A DNA stretch of 41,995 bases from a virus: the IMG/VR virus record IMGVR_UViG_3300045453_000086, positions 1 through 41,995 of that record. One strand, given 5' to 3'. The translations under genes were made by a program, and so were the position numbers. Under the pieces are notes generated by a model. It was not told where the DNA came from, made no database searches, and saw only the letters and a program-made list of their open reading frames with translations. Positions 1-7,965 of the stretch are shown in pieces (the stretch's first letter is position 1; each line of letters starts with the position of its first letter).

Positions 1-1239
1 TTACCGGCGGGTGCGTAACGCCCTGATCTTCGGCCGTCTGGCGACCGCCTTGGCCACCGCCTGGCGCACCTCGTCGTCGGCGACACCTATATATAGGTCG
101 GTCGTCGCCGGGTCCTGGTGCCGGGCGGCCTGCTTGGTGGCGGCCTTGTCGGCCTGGGCGACGGCCGTGATGTAGCGGGCCCGGACGTCGTGAAAGCGGT
201 GCGGATCGGCGACGCCGGCGCGCCCGGCCGACTTCCGCCAGGATCCGCTCAGCGTCTTCAGTGGCCGCCACTCGAGCCCGTCGGGCCGCCGGCCGGCCAG
301 GACCGCGCGGACATGGATCGGGCCCGGCCAGGTGACCAGGTGCTGCACGCCGCGGCGCTCAGCCTGGCGATCGAGCCGATGCAGCAGCTTCCAGCCGGCC
401 GCGCCGCCATAGGCGTGCTCGTCGTGCCCGCTCTTCGTCTCCTCGCCGCGGAAGAACAGCGCCTTGGCTTCACGGTCGACGTGGCGCCGGCAGGCCTTCA
501 GCGCCTCGCCGGCGCGCAGGCCGAACAGGCGGCTGAGCTCGGCCGCGTCGCGCGCCCAGGGCGTGAGCTCGGCCAGGCGCTGCGCCAGCTCGCGGTCGGT
601 CATCGGCCGCGGCTTGCGGCGCGGCACCCTCTCGAGCTCGATCGTGAGCTCGGGATCCTGGCCCAGCACCGGCTGGCGGGTCACCGGATCGCGCACCTTG
701 GCCGCGATCTCGATCAGGCGGCGCAGATGCTTCAGGTAGTTGTTCACCTGCCGCTTGGACAGCGGCCGGCCGGTGTCGCGCCACATCGCCGGATCCTTGC
801 GCTCGGCCGCCGTCGGCCGGCGATTGCCGCCCAGCCACTTCCGCACCGTCTCGCCCAGCAGCTTCGCGGCGTAGCCGTCGAGATCCTTCTGGCTCAGCGT
901 CCGGAACGGCGTGCCGGCCCCGAAATGCTCGAGCGCATGGTCGCCCCACAGCACCAGGTTGTCGACGTGCGCGCGCTTGCGCTTGCGGTCGATCGCCCGT
1001 TGCACGATCGCGGCCTGCGCCTGGGCCAGCGCATAGTCGCCGGCGCGGCCCTGTCGCCGATCGGCGAGCTGGCCCGATCGCGCCGCCACCCGCACCGCTT
1101 CCTCTGAAGCCTTCGCGGCCGTGCGCGACGTCACCGGCTGGCCCTGGTCGTCGAGGCAGTAACCGCGATGGCGCACCCCGCCCAGCCAGAAGTCGTAGGA
1201 CCAGGCCCGGCCGCGCTGCTTGTTCTGGAAGACCGTCAC
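1..1239 (-). CDS. int: Tyrosine recombinase (phage integrase)
   Basis: A 412-residue site-specific recombinase that would integrate and excise the prophage. The C-terminal catalytic domain is readable: Arg242 in FGLRAGEALK, the H350-x-x-R353 pair in HRFHDVRARY, His374, and the tyrosine nucleophile Tyr383 in TTDLYIG. The N-terminal 200 residues form an Arg/Lys-rich arm- and core-binding region with a SAM-like helical segment at about 90-185. The length is normal for the family. It is the last gene of the leftward early operon, 75 bp after the HTH gene at 1315-1644. Its stop codon is the first base of the window, so the attachment site, normally just beyond int, is not seen. Identification is by family motifs; the target site is unknown. 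Confidence 0.95.
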   Translation of the reverse strand: MTVFQNKQRGRAWSYDFWLGGVRHRGYCLDDQGQPVTSRTAAKASEEAVRVAARSGQLADRRQGRAGDYALAQAQAAIVQRAIDRKRKRAHVDNLVLWGDHALEHFGAGTPFRTLSQKDLDGYAAKLLGETVRKWLGGNRRPTAAERKDPAMWRDTGRPLSKRQVNNYLKHLRRLIEIAAKVRDPVTRQPVLGQDPELTIELERVPRRKPRPMTDRELAQRLAELTPWARDAAELSRLFGLRAGEALKACRRHVDREAKALFFRGEETKSGHDEHAYGGAAGWKLLHRLDRQAERRGVQHLVTWPGPIHVRAVLAGRRPDGLEWRPLKTLSGSWRKSAGRAGVADPHRFHDVRARYITAVAQADKAATKQAARHQDPATTDLYIGVADDEVRQAVAKAVARRPKIRALRTRR

Positions 1240-1314
1240 GGCCGGGACCGTAGTCGGCGCCGGCGCCGATCGGCAAGGTGCCGGCGTCCAGAACGTGCGC
1301 CGGCGTTTCTGCCC

Positions 1315-1644
1315 TCAGATCCTCGATCCGTTGGCCCGCAGGAAGGCGACGGCCTCGCGCACCGCCGCGTTGCTCGGCCGCCGTCGCCGCGGTCGCGGTG
1401 CCGCCGGCGGCGGGCGGTCGTCGACGATCGCGTGCCGGCGCTTGTAGTTGAGCACCGATTCCAGGTTGATCCGGACGCCGTTCGGCCGGTCGTCGCTCTT
1501 GCCGACCCGGTGTCCCTCGATCGCCTCGCAGCGCACCAGGGCGCGCACCGTCGCCTGGTCGCAGCCCAGGATCAGCGACGCCTGGGCGACGTCGATCGAT
1601 TCCTCGTGGCGCGCCGACGGCGGCAGGGCGAGGCGCAGCGTCAT
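1315..1644 (-). CDS. Small HTH protein, excisionase-like candidate
   Basis: 109 residues. Residues about 17-55 (IDVAQASLILGCDQATVRAL and following) form a winged-helix/MerR-type helix-turn-helix of the kind found in phage excisionases. The C-terminal third is Arg/Pro-rich. The start was chosen at 1644 because it overlaps the upstream stop by 4 bp, like most junctions in this operon. Being directly upstream of int on the same strand fits a recombination directionality factor or a regulator of int, but that role is inferred from position only. The longer upstream reading in this frame is low-complexity and unlikely to be coding. Confidence 0.65.
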   Translation of the reverse strand: MTLRLALPPSARHEESIDVAQASLILGCDQATVRALVRCEAIEGHRVGKSDDRPNGVRINLESVLNYKRRHAIVDDRPPPAAPRPRRRRPSNAAVREAVAFLRANGSRI

Positions 1645-1862
1645 GCCGGCGCCGCCCCTCTCGGCGTCGCCTCGGCGATCGCCGACTCGAGCTCGGCGTG
1701 CAGCTTTGGATAGCGGTCGCGGATCCGCTCGAGGTATCGGGCATTGTCCCGCCGCCACTGCTCGACGTCGGCCGGGCTGCGCGCCAGGCAGAGCGACCAG
1801 GCGGCGTAGAAGGCCCAGCGGGCGGCCGGCGTGGCGGCCCGGGTGGCGGGATGGGCGATCAA
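1641..1862 (-). CDS. Hypothetical small protein with TTG start
   Basis: 73 residues, rich in Trp/Tyr and charged residues (ARWAFYAAWSLCLARS, then a predicted long helix ending near ELESAIAEA). No family recognised. No ATG gives a sensible start. A TTG at 1862 forms a TTGA overlap with the stop of the upstream gene, giving the same 4-bp coupling seen throughout this operon, so the TTG start is preferred. Function unknown. Confidence 0.55.
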   Translation of the reverse strand: MIAHPATRAATPAARWAFYAAWSLCLARSPADVEQWRRDNARYLERIRDRYPKLHAELESAIAEATPRGAAPA

Positions 1863-2044
1863 TGGACGCGCTCCTCCGGCCGGCGATAGGCGCGGCGGTC
1901 GTAGTCGAGATCGCTGCAGCCGCACCGGGGACAGATCCACATCGCATGGCCGCCGATGCGCCGCTCGCCCGCCGACGCGCCGCTGAAGCGGTGCCAGCAC
2001 GCGAGGCAGAAGAGCTGCACCAGGGCGGCGGGCGTGTCGGTCAT
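1859..2044 (-). CDS. Zinc-ribbon small protein
   Basis: 61 residues with two Cys pairs, CLAC near residue 13 and CPRC near 38, the spacing of a zinc ribbon. Between them is a His/Gly loop. Probably a metal-binding DNA- or protein-interacting early phage protein. It overlaps the genes on both sides by 4 bp. No specific family is recognised and the role is unknown. Confidence 0.65.
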   Translation of the reverse strand: MTDTPAALVQLFCLACWHRFSGASAGERRIGGHAMWICPRCGCSDLDYDRRAYRRPEERVH

Positions 2045-2289
2045 CGGTCGGCGAGCTCGCGGCGCAGCGCATCGCTCGCGTCGTTCCAGACGATGAACGT
2101 GACGCCCCTGGCGCGCGGCAGCAGCAGGCCGGCTTCGGTCATGCCGTCGATCGTCTTCGCGGCGCACCAGCCGGCGTATCTGCTGTTGCGGCCGTACAGC
2201 AGGTAGAACGGCGCGGGGTGCTTGATCGGCCCCTCGGCGTGACCGCCGGCGGCGAGGATCCGGCCGACGCGCGCGTGCGTGGCTTTCAT
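2041..2289 (-). CDS. Hypothetical early phage protein
   Basis: 82 residues beginning MKATHARVGRILAAGG. The middle (PAPFYLLYGRNSRYAGWC, AKTIDGMTEAGLL) looks like a compact alpha/beta domain, and the C-terminus is charged. It overlaps the flanking genes by 4 bp on each side, which fixes the start at 2289. I do not recognise the family. Confidence 0.65.
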   Translation of the reverse strand: MKATHARVGRILAAGGHAEGPIKHPAPFYLLYGRNSRYAGWCAAKTIDGMTEAGLLLPRARGVTFIVWNDASDALRRELADR

Positions 2290-2555
2290 GCGCCCGCGCT
2301 CCAGGCGTGCCACTCCTGGCGCACCGTGCCGGCGGTGCCGTGCTCGAGCAGCGCCATGCACTCCTGCGCCGCCAGCCAGCCTTCGACGTAGGCCGTCGGC
2401 TCGCCCAGGTGCAGCGGCCAGCCGGCCAGGCCATCGTCGAATCCCTCGCGGTAGTGACGCGCCTCGCGAGGCGCGGGCGGGCGACAGGTGCTGTAGTCAG
2501 CACCGTGAGCCCGCGCGGTTCCGCTTGCGCACACTGTGGAAGCGCGATGGCTCAT
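2286..2555 (-). CDS. Hypothetical protein interrupted by repeat R1
   Basis: 89 residues. The C-terminal 55 (REGFDDGLAGWPLHLGEP, AYVEGWLAAQECMALLEHG) look like a normal compact globular domain. The N-terminal 35 residues, rich in Ser/Thr/Ala/Arg/Pro, are largely encoded by the two-hairpin repeat at 2459-2516. The ancestral protein may therefore have started within or after the repeat. The ATG at 2555 was chosen because it overlaps the upstream stop by 4 bp. Family unknown. Confidence 0.6.
   Translation of the reverse strand: MSHRASTVCASGTARAHGADYSTCRPPAPREARHYREGFDDGLAGWPLHLGEPTAYVEGWLAAQECMALLEHGTAGTVRQEWHAWSAGA
2459..2516 (-). repeat. Two-hairpin mosaic repeat, copy R1
   Basis: Read on the minus strand it has an outer GCGCGGGC/GCCCGCGC pair (2471-2478 with 2509-2516) and an inner stem GGTGCTG/CAGCACC (2487-2493 with 2498-2504). 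These are followed by the constant CTGTCGCCCGCC block and a second hairpin, the 16-nt palindrome GCGCCTCGCGAGGCGC at 2459-2474. It lies inside the coding sequence 2286-2555. Confidence 0.8.
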
Positions 2556-3109
2556 AGCAGCTTCTCCTGGGGCGCCGCCGGCCGCGGCCGGTCGGGCAAC
2601 CGTGTCGTCGGTACGGGCGGCGCGATCGCGCTGCCGTCGGCGCCGTGGTCGGTACTGTTGTCGAGCAGCGCGGCCGCCCAGCGCACGACGCGATCGGCCT
2701 GCAGGCCGCGCGCGCCATCCCAGGCGCCGGCATAGTCGGGCCCGTGACCGCGGTGCTCGCTGTGGAAGCTGACCTGGCCGGTCGGCAGGTCGACGTAGAG
2801 CACGAAGCGGTGCCGTGCCTGGTCGGGATCGGCGGCCCAGCCCCAGCCCGGGATCCCGCAGACCGGCGCGAGGCCGGGCAGCAGCTCGCAGAGATTGCCG
2901 ATCGACCAGCCCTTCGTGTCGTAGGCCGCGCCGCGATGGCCGCGGCCGCGGTAGCGCTTCGCCCGCTCGCTGGTCTTCGCGGCGCGCAGCAGGTTGACGG
3001 CGATCGGCCCGGCCGGGCCGAGCTGCTCGAGCTCGGCATAGAGCGCGCGCGTCGCCTCGCCGTCGCTGCCCAGGTAGATCCGCACGATTTCGGCCAGGCG
3101 CGAGCTCAT
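2552..3109 (-). CDS. Hypothetical phage protein of the VLYVDLPTGQVSFHS type
   Basis: 185 residues. The central part (IPGWGWAADPDQARHRF, VLYVDLPTGQVSFHSEHRG, DYAGAWDG) matches a phage protein type that I recognise as recurrent in proteobacterial prophages but which has no assigned function. The N-terminal 60 residues are helical and charged. It sits directly downstream of, and overlaps by 4 bp, the DUF5131 gene, so the two are translated together. The start at 3109 has no competitor that keeps the coupling. Confidence 0.75.
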   Translation of the reverse strand: MSSRLAEIVRIYLGSDGEATRALYAELEQLGPAGPIAVNLLRAAKTSERAKRYRGRGHRGAAYDTKGWSIGNLCELLPGLAPVCGIPGWGWAADPDQARHRFVLYVDLPTGQVSFHSEHRGHGPDYAGAWDGARGLQADRVVRWAAALLDNSTDHGADGSAIAPPVPTTRLPDRPRPAAPQEKLL

Positions 3110-3981
3110 GCCGTGGCCCCTTGTCCTTGTTGAAGCTGAGGCGGCAGCTGGCGCCAGAGACGGCCGTCGAGCTCGGCGCCGGCGGCCTTCTTGCCGACGC
3201 GCACCATGCGGCCGTTGGCGTCGGCCGGCGCGTGCTCGCCCCATTGCTTGAAGAAGAACGCCGTGCCGTAGCGGAGGCACTGGTCGCGCAGCGCCCGGAA
3301 CACGGCGGGATCGGAAACCCGGGCCCGCGGCCCCGACTCGCCGCCGGGGATGATCCAGTCGAGGCGGTGGCGCTGGACCGCGACCGGCGCCGAGCTTCCA
3401 TCGTCGGCATAGCGCAGCCCGGCCAGGGCATTGATGTATCCGCCGCGGATCCGCACGGCCGTCAGGTCGGTCGGCCCCAGCGCCGGCTCGATCGACACGA
3501 AGCGCAGCTTCGGCCCGTCGATCGACAGCAGCGTCGGGAGGCGCAGGTTCGCCATGGCCTGGTTTTCGGCCGTCACGCCCAGCGCGACGTTGGCCGGCAT
3601 CCGCCGGCGTCGGTGATACCGCTTCGCGACCTGCGGCCGCTTGGTCAGCAGCAGCCAGTCGAGATCGGGCGTCGCCTCGATCTCTTCCATGAGGTCGTCG
3701 CGCCAGTCGTCGCTGACTTCCTTGTCGTAGGGATCGCAGAGCGACGGGAAGACGCGGGCGCGAACGCCGTTCGCGGCGGCCTTGCGCTGCCAGCGCCGCG
3801 GCAGCTTCCAGGTCGAGGGCGCCGACAGGCGCCGCGGCACGCCCTTGCGGTACGCCGGCCAGCCGTACCGCTCGGCCAGGGCCGCGGCGTAGCAGTTGTC
3901 GCAGGCGGCCGAGACGGGCGTGCAGCCCAGCCACGGGCTGAAGGTGTGATCGGTCCACTCGATCGCGCTGTCGGCGGTCAT
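3106..3981 (-). CDS. DUF5131 (phage Gp37/Gp68) family protein
   Basis: 291 residues beginning with the family signature IEWTDHTFSPWLGC followed by CDNCYA, giving three cysteines C20-x6-C27-x2-C30. The cluster resembles a radical-SAM-like metal site and the family is predicted to have a TIM-barrel-like fold. Other conserved stretches are LLLTKRP near 117, FVSIEPALG near 165 and GGESGPRAR near 218. The biochemical function is not established. One copy of the 15-bp palindrome (3760-3774) is read through as ANGVRA within residues about 70-74. It overlaps both neighbours by 4 bp. Confidence 0.88.
   Translation of the reverse strand: MTADSAIEWTDHTFSPWLGCTPVSAACDNCYAAALAERYGWPAYRKGVPRRLSAPSTWKLPRRWQRKAAANGVRARVFPSLCDPYDKEVSDDWRDDLMEEIEATPDLDWLLLTKRPQVAKRYHRRRRMPANVALGVTAENQAMANLRLPTLLSIDGPKLRFVSIEPALGPTDLTAVRIRGGYINALAGLRYADDGSSAPVAVQRHRLDWIIPGGESGPRARVSDPAVFRALRDQCLRYGTAFFFKQWGEHAPADANGRMVRVGKKAAGAELDGRLWRQLPPQLQQGQGATA
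3760..3774 (-). repeat. 15-bp palindrome copy a, in coding sequence
   Basis: GCGAACGCCGTTCGC on the plus strand, i.e. GCGAACGGCGTTCGC on the minus strand. It lies within the DUF5131 gene and is translated in frame. Confidence 0.85.
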
Positions 3982-4412
3982 GTGCCGATCCCGTCCCGCC
4001 GCTCGAGCTCGGCCGCGGCCTGCTCGATCAGCATCGTCGCCCAGGCGTCGGCCCATGACATGGTGCTGCGCTCGCTCATGTAATCGGAATGGCGGCGCAG
4101 GACGGTCGCGAGTCCGTCGCGCGCGATCTTGGCTTCCAGGACTTCCACCTTCCCGCGCCCGATCATCTGATCGGTGCGCGTCTCGTCCGTGAAGGGCGTC
4201 GGCCGCGGCCCCGGCGGGGTGTAGCCCGCGGCGCGCAGGCAGGCCTGCAGGTCGTCGGCGAAGGCGGCGTCAACCTTGCGCCGCTGCTCGGCGTAGTCCC
4301 ACAACGGGCGCCAGGCGCCCGGGTCGGTCAGCTTCAGCGGCACGAAGCCCGGCTTGCACCAGGGATACTTGTCGCTCTGGAAGTCGCCGTCGGCGTTGAT
4401 ATGCTCGCCCAT
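3978..4412 (-). CDS. Hypothetical early phage protein
   Basis: 144 residues. The N-terminus is rich in aromatic and charged residues (MGEHINADGDFQSDKYPWCK). A helical C-terminal half (MSWADAWATMLIEQAAAELE) follows. No domain recognised. The start at 4412 lies 2 bp after the upstream stop, and the stop overlaps the DUF5131 start by 4 bp. A tail of this kind is common in phage early proteins of unknown role. Confidence 0.75.
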   Translation of the reverse strand: MGEHINADGDFQSDKYPWCKPGFVPLKLTDPGAWRPLWDYAEQRRKVDAAFADDLQACLRAAGYTPPGPRPTPFTDETRTDQMIGRGKVEVLEAKIARDGLATVLRRHSDYMSERSTMSWADAWATMLIEQAAAELERRDGIGT

Positions 4413-4414
4413 GG

Positions 4415-4738
4415 TCAGGCCCCCGACGCCGGCGCCGCGAGCCGCAACGGTCCGTGCACGACGTCGGGCAGCGGGAAGCCGGCGCGCTTGTAGTCGGCTT
4501 CGACGGTGCGCACGAAGGTCAGCGCGGCCTGCAGGGTGTCGAGATCCTGCTGGGCCGCGTCGCCCTTCTCGCGCCAGGCGGTCGGATGCAGCAGCGGCCC
4601 GATCGCCTGGGCTTCCTCGCCCATGTCGACCATGGTCTGCAGCGGCAGCTGCCGCAGCAGGCCAAAGACGGTGTAGACGGCGATCAGGTGCGCCTGCCAG
4701 TTCTCGCGCACCAGCGCCCGGTCGACGGCGACTGTCAT
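4415..4738 (-). CDS. Hypothetical helical early protein
   Basis: 107 residues, mostly alpha-helical with long amphipathic stretches (WQAHLIAVYTVFGLLRQL; QQDLDTLQAALTFVRTVE). No catalytic motif or known family is seen. I placed the start at 4738, 2 bp after the upstream stop. An ATG 15 bp further upstream would overlap the previous gene and is the alternative. Confidence 0.72.
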   Translation of the reverse strand: MTVAVDRALVRENWQAHLIAVYTVFGLLRQLPLQTMVDMGEEAQAIGPLLHPTAWREKGDAAQQDLDTLQAALTFVRTVEADYKRAGFPLPDVVHGPLRLAAPASGA

Positions 4739-4740
4739 GG

Positions 4741-5157
4741 TCAGAGCTCCCAAACGTAAGGCTTGTCGCCGTCGCCGGCAGCGATGCGGCCATCGATGGC
4801 GACGTCGTCGGCATCGGCGACGGGCTCGCCCTTCGCGCGCTTGTCGGCGTACTGCGCCTTGAGGTCCGACCAGGTCGGGGCGCAGGCGACGCAGAGGATC
4901 GGGCCGTCGACGCAGCGGTGGCCCTGCTCGCCGATGAACAGCAGCCGGTCGCAGCCCTCGCGGTTGCCGGCGAGCTCCGCGCCCGTGACGTCTTCGATCA
5001 CGTCTTCGCGGATCTCCTGCAGTGCGGCGATCGCCTTGTCCCAGGGCTCCCGCTGCTTCTCGAGCTGCGCAATGCTCTGGTCGAAGACGTCGAGCCGTCG
5101 CCGCAGAGCCTCCCGCTGATCGTCGGTGAGTGCGGCCAGCTTGCTTGTGTCAGCCAT
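4741..5157 (-). CDS. Hypothetical coiled-coil protein with Cys pair
   Basis: 138 residues. Residues 10-52 form a predicted coiled coil (DDQREALRRRLDVFDQSIAQ and following). The centre has CVDGPILCVAC, a possible metal-binding Cys cluster, with another Cys near 69. The C-terminus is Asp-rich and ends in YVWEL. The function is unknown. It is translationally coupled to 5150-5782 with an 8-bp overlap. Confidence 0.72.
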   Translation of the reverse strand: MADTSKLAALTDDQREALRRRLDVFDQSIAQLEKQREPWDKAIAALQEIREDVIEDVTGAELAGNREGCDRLLFIGEQGHRCVDGPILCVACAPTWSDLKAQYADKRAKGEPVADADDVAIDGRIAAGDGDKPYVWEL

Positions 5158-5782
5158 GATCGTCCCCCTCGAGATCTTCGCCGTCGCCGCCGTCGACGGC
5201 ATCGACGCCGCCGGGCCCGGCGCCGTGCGGGCCCAGCAGGTCGTTGGTCGCGTGGCGCCAGGCGCGCTTGAAGCGGTCGCGCCAGGCGTTGCCGTCGGCC
5301 GGCGCCTCGATGCCGTGCTGCAGGTGCCAGACCATGCCGATGACGATCTGCGTCGCGCGGATCAGGGCCTGGTCGGGATCGGTGCCCAGGAAGTCGGGCA
5401 GCGGCTTCAGGTCGATCGAGATCCCGGCGCCGAACACGAACGGGTTACGGTCGATCTCGAGCCAGTCGCGCGCGTAGGCCTCGATCCGGTCGGGGTCGAG
5501 GCCGCGGCCCTTGAGGATCTCGCGCACTTCGGCCTGCCGCTCGGCCGTCTGCGTCGCCAGCGTGAACGACAGGCCGGTGACGGCGGTGTCGACGTTGTGC
5601 CGGCAAGCCGCGGCGTCGGTGCACTTCTCGACGCAGGTCCCGGGTGGCGGCGTGTCGTCGACCCAGAGCGGATAGACGGTCAGACCGCACTGGCCGCACT
5701 TGCGGCCGGGGTGATCGGTCGGCCAGGGCGGGCCGGCGCGATCGTAGCCCGCCGGCGGCGGGGCGTTGGTCGCGTCGCTCAT
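5150..5782 (-). CDS. Hypothetical protein with N-terminal Cys motifs
   Basis: 210 residues. The N-terminal region has CGQC near 29 and further cysteines near 50, 54 and 60 (TCVEKCTDAAACRH), a likely zinc-binding knuckle. The middle is helical and contains the hydrophobic DQALIRATQIVIGMVWHLQH. The C-terminus is a low-complexity Gly/Asp tail. Start 5782 overlaps the ParB-like gene stop by 4 bp. No family recognised. Confidence 0.72.
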   Translation of the reverse strand: MSDATNAPPPAGYDRAGPPWPTDHPGRKCGQCGLTVYPLWVDDTPPPGTCVEKCTDAAACRHNVDTAVTGLSFTLATQTAERQAEVREILKGRGLDPDRIEAYARDWLEIDRNPFVFGAGISIDLKPLPDFLGTDPDQALIRATQIVIGMVWHLQHGIEAPADGNAWRDRFKRAWRHATNDLLGPHGAGPGGVDAVDGGDGEDLEGDDHG

Positions 5783-7335
5783 TGCTTCTTCTTTCCCTTC
5801 GCCTTGGCCTTTGCCTTCGCCTTCGCCTTCGGCGCGGCCTTCTGCGGCTCGGCGGGTACGATCGGCTTCTCGGCCTGTGGCTTCACGCCCAGGGTCGCCC
5901 CCAGGGCGAGCAGCAGCCGCGGGCACGTCTTTTCGTGGTAGCTCCAGACGTGCTCATAGTTGTCGTCGAGCTGCGCGCGTGCGATCTCGCGCAGAGCGGT
6001 GATGACGGCCGCGTCCTTCAGGGCAGCGAACTTCGGCCAGACCTTTGCCTTCTCCTCGTCGCGCATCCAGCCGGCCTTGACGGTGATCGTCGGCAGCGCG
6101 CGCTTCAGGATCGCGGCCGATACGTTCAGGCCGCTGTCGCCGGTGATCAGGTCCAGCATCATGAAGCGGAGCGCGACGCCGCTGTCCTTCGCGAAGGCCT
6201 CGACCAGCTGCGCGTTGAACGTCTCGCGCACGATCTTGCGCTCCGGCGTTTCCTGATAGCTCGGCGCCGAGCTGTAGGAGTAGCTGGGCCTCTTCCAGGG
6301 TTTCACGCCTTCGGCGGTGCGGATCCTGTGCTTGTCGTCGATGTAGACGATCGCCGTGCACGTCTTCGGCACTTTGCCGGTGACCTTGTGATCCGGGCTC
6401 CACCGCACCTGGTTGCCGTTGTCGCCCCATTGCCAGCTGGCGAGCGCGCTTTCGTTGACGAGCTTCGCGCCCGGCCACTTCTTCTGCAGCTGCTCGAGCC
6501 TGGCCTTCGCGGCGACCTTCTGCAGCCGGTCGAACTGCGCGACGTCGGCGAAGTAGCGCTTGCTGCCTTCCTCGATGATCTCGCCCTGGTAGAGAGCGAC
6601 GTCGAAGGCGGCGGCCGACACCGGCACCGCGGCATCCGCGACCGTCTTGCGCGCTTCGTCGGCCGACAGGTGGCTCAGCCGCCAGCGGTGCCGGTCGAGC
6701 ACGGCCTTCTGCAGGGAGTGCGGCAGCGCGGCGATCGTGCGCGCCGTCTCGATCTTCATGCCGTCGCGGCCCTTCATGGCCTCCTGCAGATCGTCCGACA
6801 GGTTGTTCACCAGCGAGATCCGCTGCAGCACGAAGCGCTTCGACTTGCCGATCTGCGCCGCCACGCGGGCTGGCGAGTACTTCACCGGATCCAGCTTCTG
6901 CAGGTCCGCGAAGGCGCGGGCTTCGGCCATCGGCTCGACGTCCTCGCGCTGCAGGTTCTCGATCAGCTGCAGGGCGATCGAGTCGGCATCGTCGGCTTCC
7001 TTGACCTGGCACACAGCGCCTTCGGCCTTGAGCAGCTTCAGCGCGCGCAGACGGCGCTCGCCGCCCATGAGCTCGTAGTGCTCGCGCTTCTTCGGATGCG
7101 GCCGCACTACAAGGTTCTGCTGCAGGCCGTTGACCTTGATCGACTCGGCGAGCTCGGCGATCCCGGCGTCGTCGAATTCCTTGCGCGGGTTGAAGGGCGA
7201 CGGGTGGATCAGCTCGAGCGGGATATAGCGCTGTTGCTTGAAGGTCGCCGGGCCGAGCTCGGCCAGGGGCAGAGTGAATTGCGGTTCGGGGGCGACGGGC
7301 GCCGGGGTCGCCGTCGCCGCTGCGGTGCTTGCCAT
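5779..7335 (-). CDS. ParB/sulfiredoxin-fold nuclease-like protein
   Basis: 518 residues. Residues about 35-120 carry the ParB N-terminal signature: NPRKEF near 49, SIKVNGLQQNLVVRP near 65-79, and GGERRLRAL near 91-99. These are followed by ENLQREDVEPMAEA and an HTH-like segment (YSPARVAAQIGKSKRFVLQR). The remaining 300 residues are uncharacterised, ending in a repetitive KAKAKAKAKAKGKKKQ tail that could bind nucleic acid. It is much longer than chromosomal ParB (about 300). A GAGAGGAA Shine-Dalgarno lies just before the ATG at 7335. No parA partner is present, so plasmid-type partitioning is unlikely. A DNA-binding or nuclease role in early phage metabolism is more plausible. Confidence 0.88.
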   Translation of the reverse strand: MASTAAATATPAPVAPEPQFTLPLAELGPATFKQQRYIPLELIHPSPFNPRKEFDDAGIAELAESIKVNGLQQNLVVRPHPKKREHYELMGGERRLRALKLLKAEGAVCQVKEADDADSIALQLIENLQREDVEPMAEARAFADLQKLDPVKYSPARVAAQIGKSKRFVLQRISLVNNLSDDLQEAMKGRDGMKIETARTIAALPHSLQKAVLDRHRWRLSHLSADEARKTVADAAVPVSAAAFDVALYQGEIIEEGSKRYFADVAQFDRLQKVAAKARLEQLQKKWPGAKLVNESALASWQWGDNGNQVRWSPDHKVTGKVPKTCTAIVYIDDKHRIRTAEGVKPWKRPSYSYSSAPSYQETPERKIVRETFNAQLVEAFAKDSGVALRFMMLDLITGDSGLNVSAAILKRALPTITVKAGWMRDEEKAKVWPKFAALKDAAVITALREIARAQLDDNYEHVWSYHEKTCPRLLLALGATLGVKPQAEKPIVPAEPQKAAPKAKAKAKAKAKGKKKQ

Positions 7336-7339
7336 GTCT

Positions 7340-7636
7340 CTATTCCTCTCTGTCGTCGTTTCCCGCGGCGAAGTGGGCATGCAGGAACGCCCGCGGGCGC
7401 GTGTCCTGCTGCGAGGGCGTCGGCGTCGGCGCCGGCGCGTTGGGATCCGGGAGCGCGTCGATCGCGCGCTTGATGCCGGCGATGCCGTCGGGGTGGCCGT
7501 GCAGCTCGAACGCCCAAGCGTTGACCGTCAGGCCGCTGGGCTCGCCGCGCGGCGTGTATTCGATCACGGCGCGGCCGCTCGCCAGGCGGCGCACCAGGCG
7601 CACGTCGCGGCCGCGATAGGTGAGGGTGACGGCCAC
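7340..7636 (-). CDS. Hypothetical small protein, GTG start
   Basis: 98 residues. Beta-rich N-terminus (VTLTYRGRDVRLVRRLASGR, AVIEYTPRG) and a Pro/Thr-rich linker (PNAPAPTPTPSQ) before a short charged tail. No ATG is available at the expected place. GTG at 7636, two bases after the upstream stop, matches the packing of this operon. The stop lies 4 bp before the ParB-like gene. Function unknown. Confidence 0.6.
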   Translation of the reverse strand: MAVTLTYRGRDVRLVRRLASGRAVIEYTPRGEPSGLTVNAWAFELHGHPDGIAGIKRAIDALPDPNAPAPTPTPSQQDTRPRAFLHAHFAAGNDDREE

Positions 7637-7638
7637 GG

Positions 7639-7965
7639 CTACCAGCCGCGCGCGGTCGCCAGCGCGTCGTAGTCGACGACGCAGCCCGGCGCCGCCGGCG
7701 GCGGCAGCACGCGCTGCGCCCCGCGCGCTAGATCCTGGCAGGCGCCCAGCGGCAGCGGCCCGACTTCCTCGACCAGCTGGCACTGGCCGCGCTTGGGCGG
7801 GAAGGCGGCGCAGACCACCAGGCGCCAGACGTCGAGCGCTTCGACCGGAACCCGGTTGACGGCCGACGGCTCGGCCGCGCGGCCCGGGCTGGCGAGGATC
7901 GCGCCGCCGAACACGATCGCGCCGGCGAGCGCGATCGCGGGGCCGCACCAGTCGGCGGCTTTCAT
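7639..7965 (-). CDS. Small secreted or membrane-anchored protein
   Basis: 108 residues with an N-terminal hydrophobic segment (CGPAIALAGAIVFGGAILA, residues about 7-25) followed by SPGRAAEP. This resembles a signal peptide cleaved after AA, or an inner-membrane anchor. The mature part has four cysteines, which would suit periplasmic disulfides. The ATG at 7965 directly follows hairpin 2 of repeat R2, whose loop carries the GGAGG Shine-Dalgarno sequence. Unknown family. Confidence 0.65.
   Translation of the reverse strand: MKAADWCGPAIALAGAIVFGGAILASPGRAAEPSAVNRVPVEALDVWRLVVCAAFPPKRGQCQLVEEVGPLPLGACQDLARGAQRVLPPPAAPGCVVDYDALATARGW

Noticed and set aside
118-1107. Long plus-strand frame opposite the integrase
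   Set aside because: High-GC shadow of the integrase. Composition is Arg/Gly/Ala/Leu-rich with no domain, and no Shine-Dalgarno sequence.
5779-7335. A plasmid-type ParAB partition system
   Set aside because: No ParA ATPase gene is found, and the protein is much longer than partition ParB. The genome has a full integrase and immunity region, so it is a normal integrating phage.
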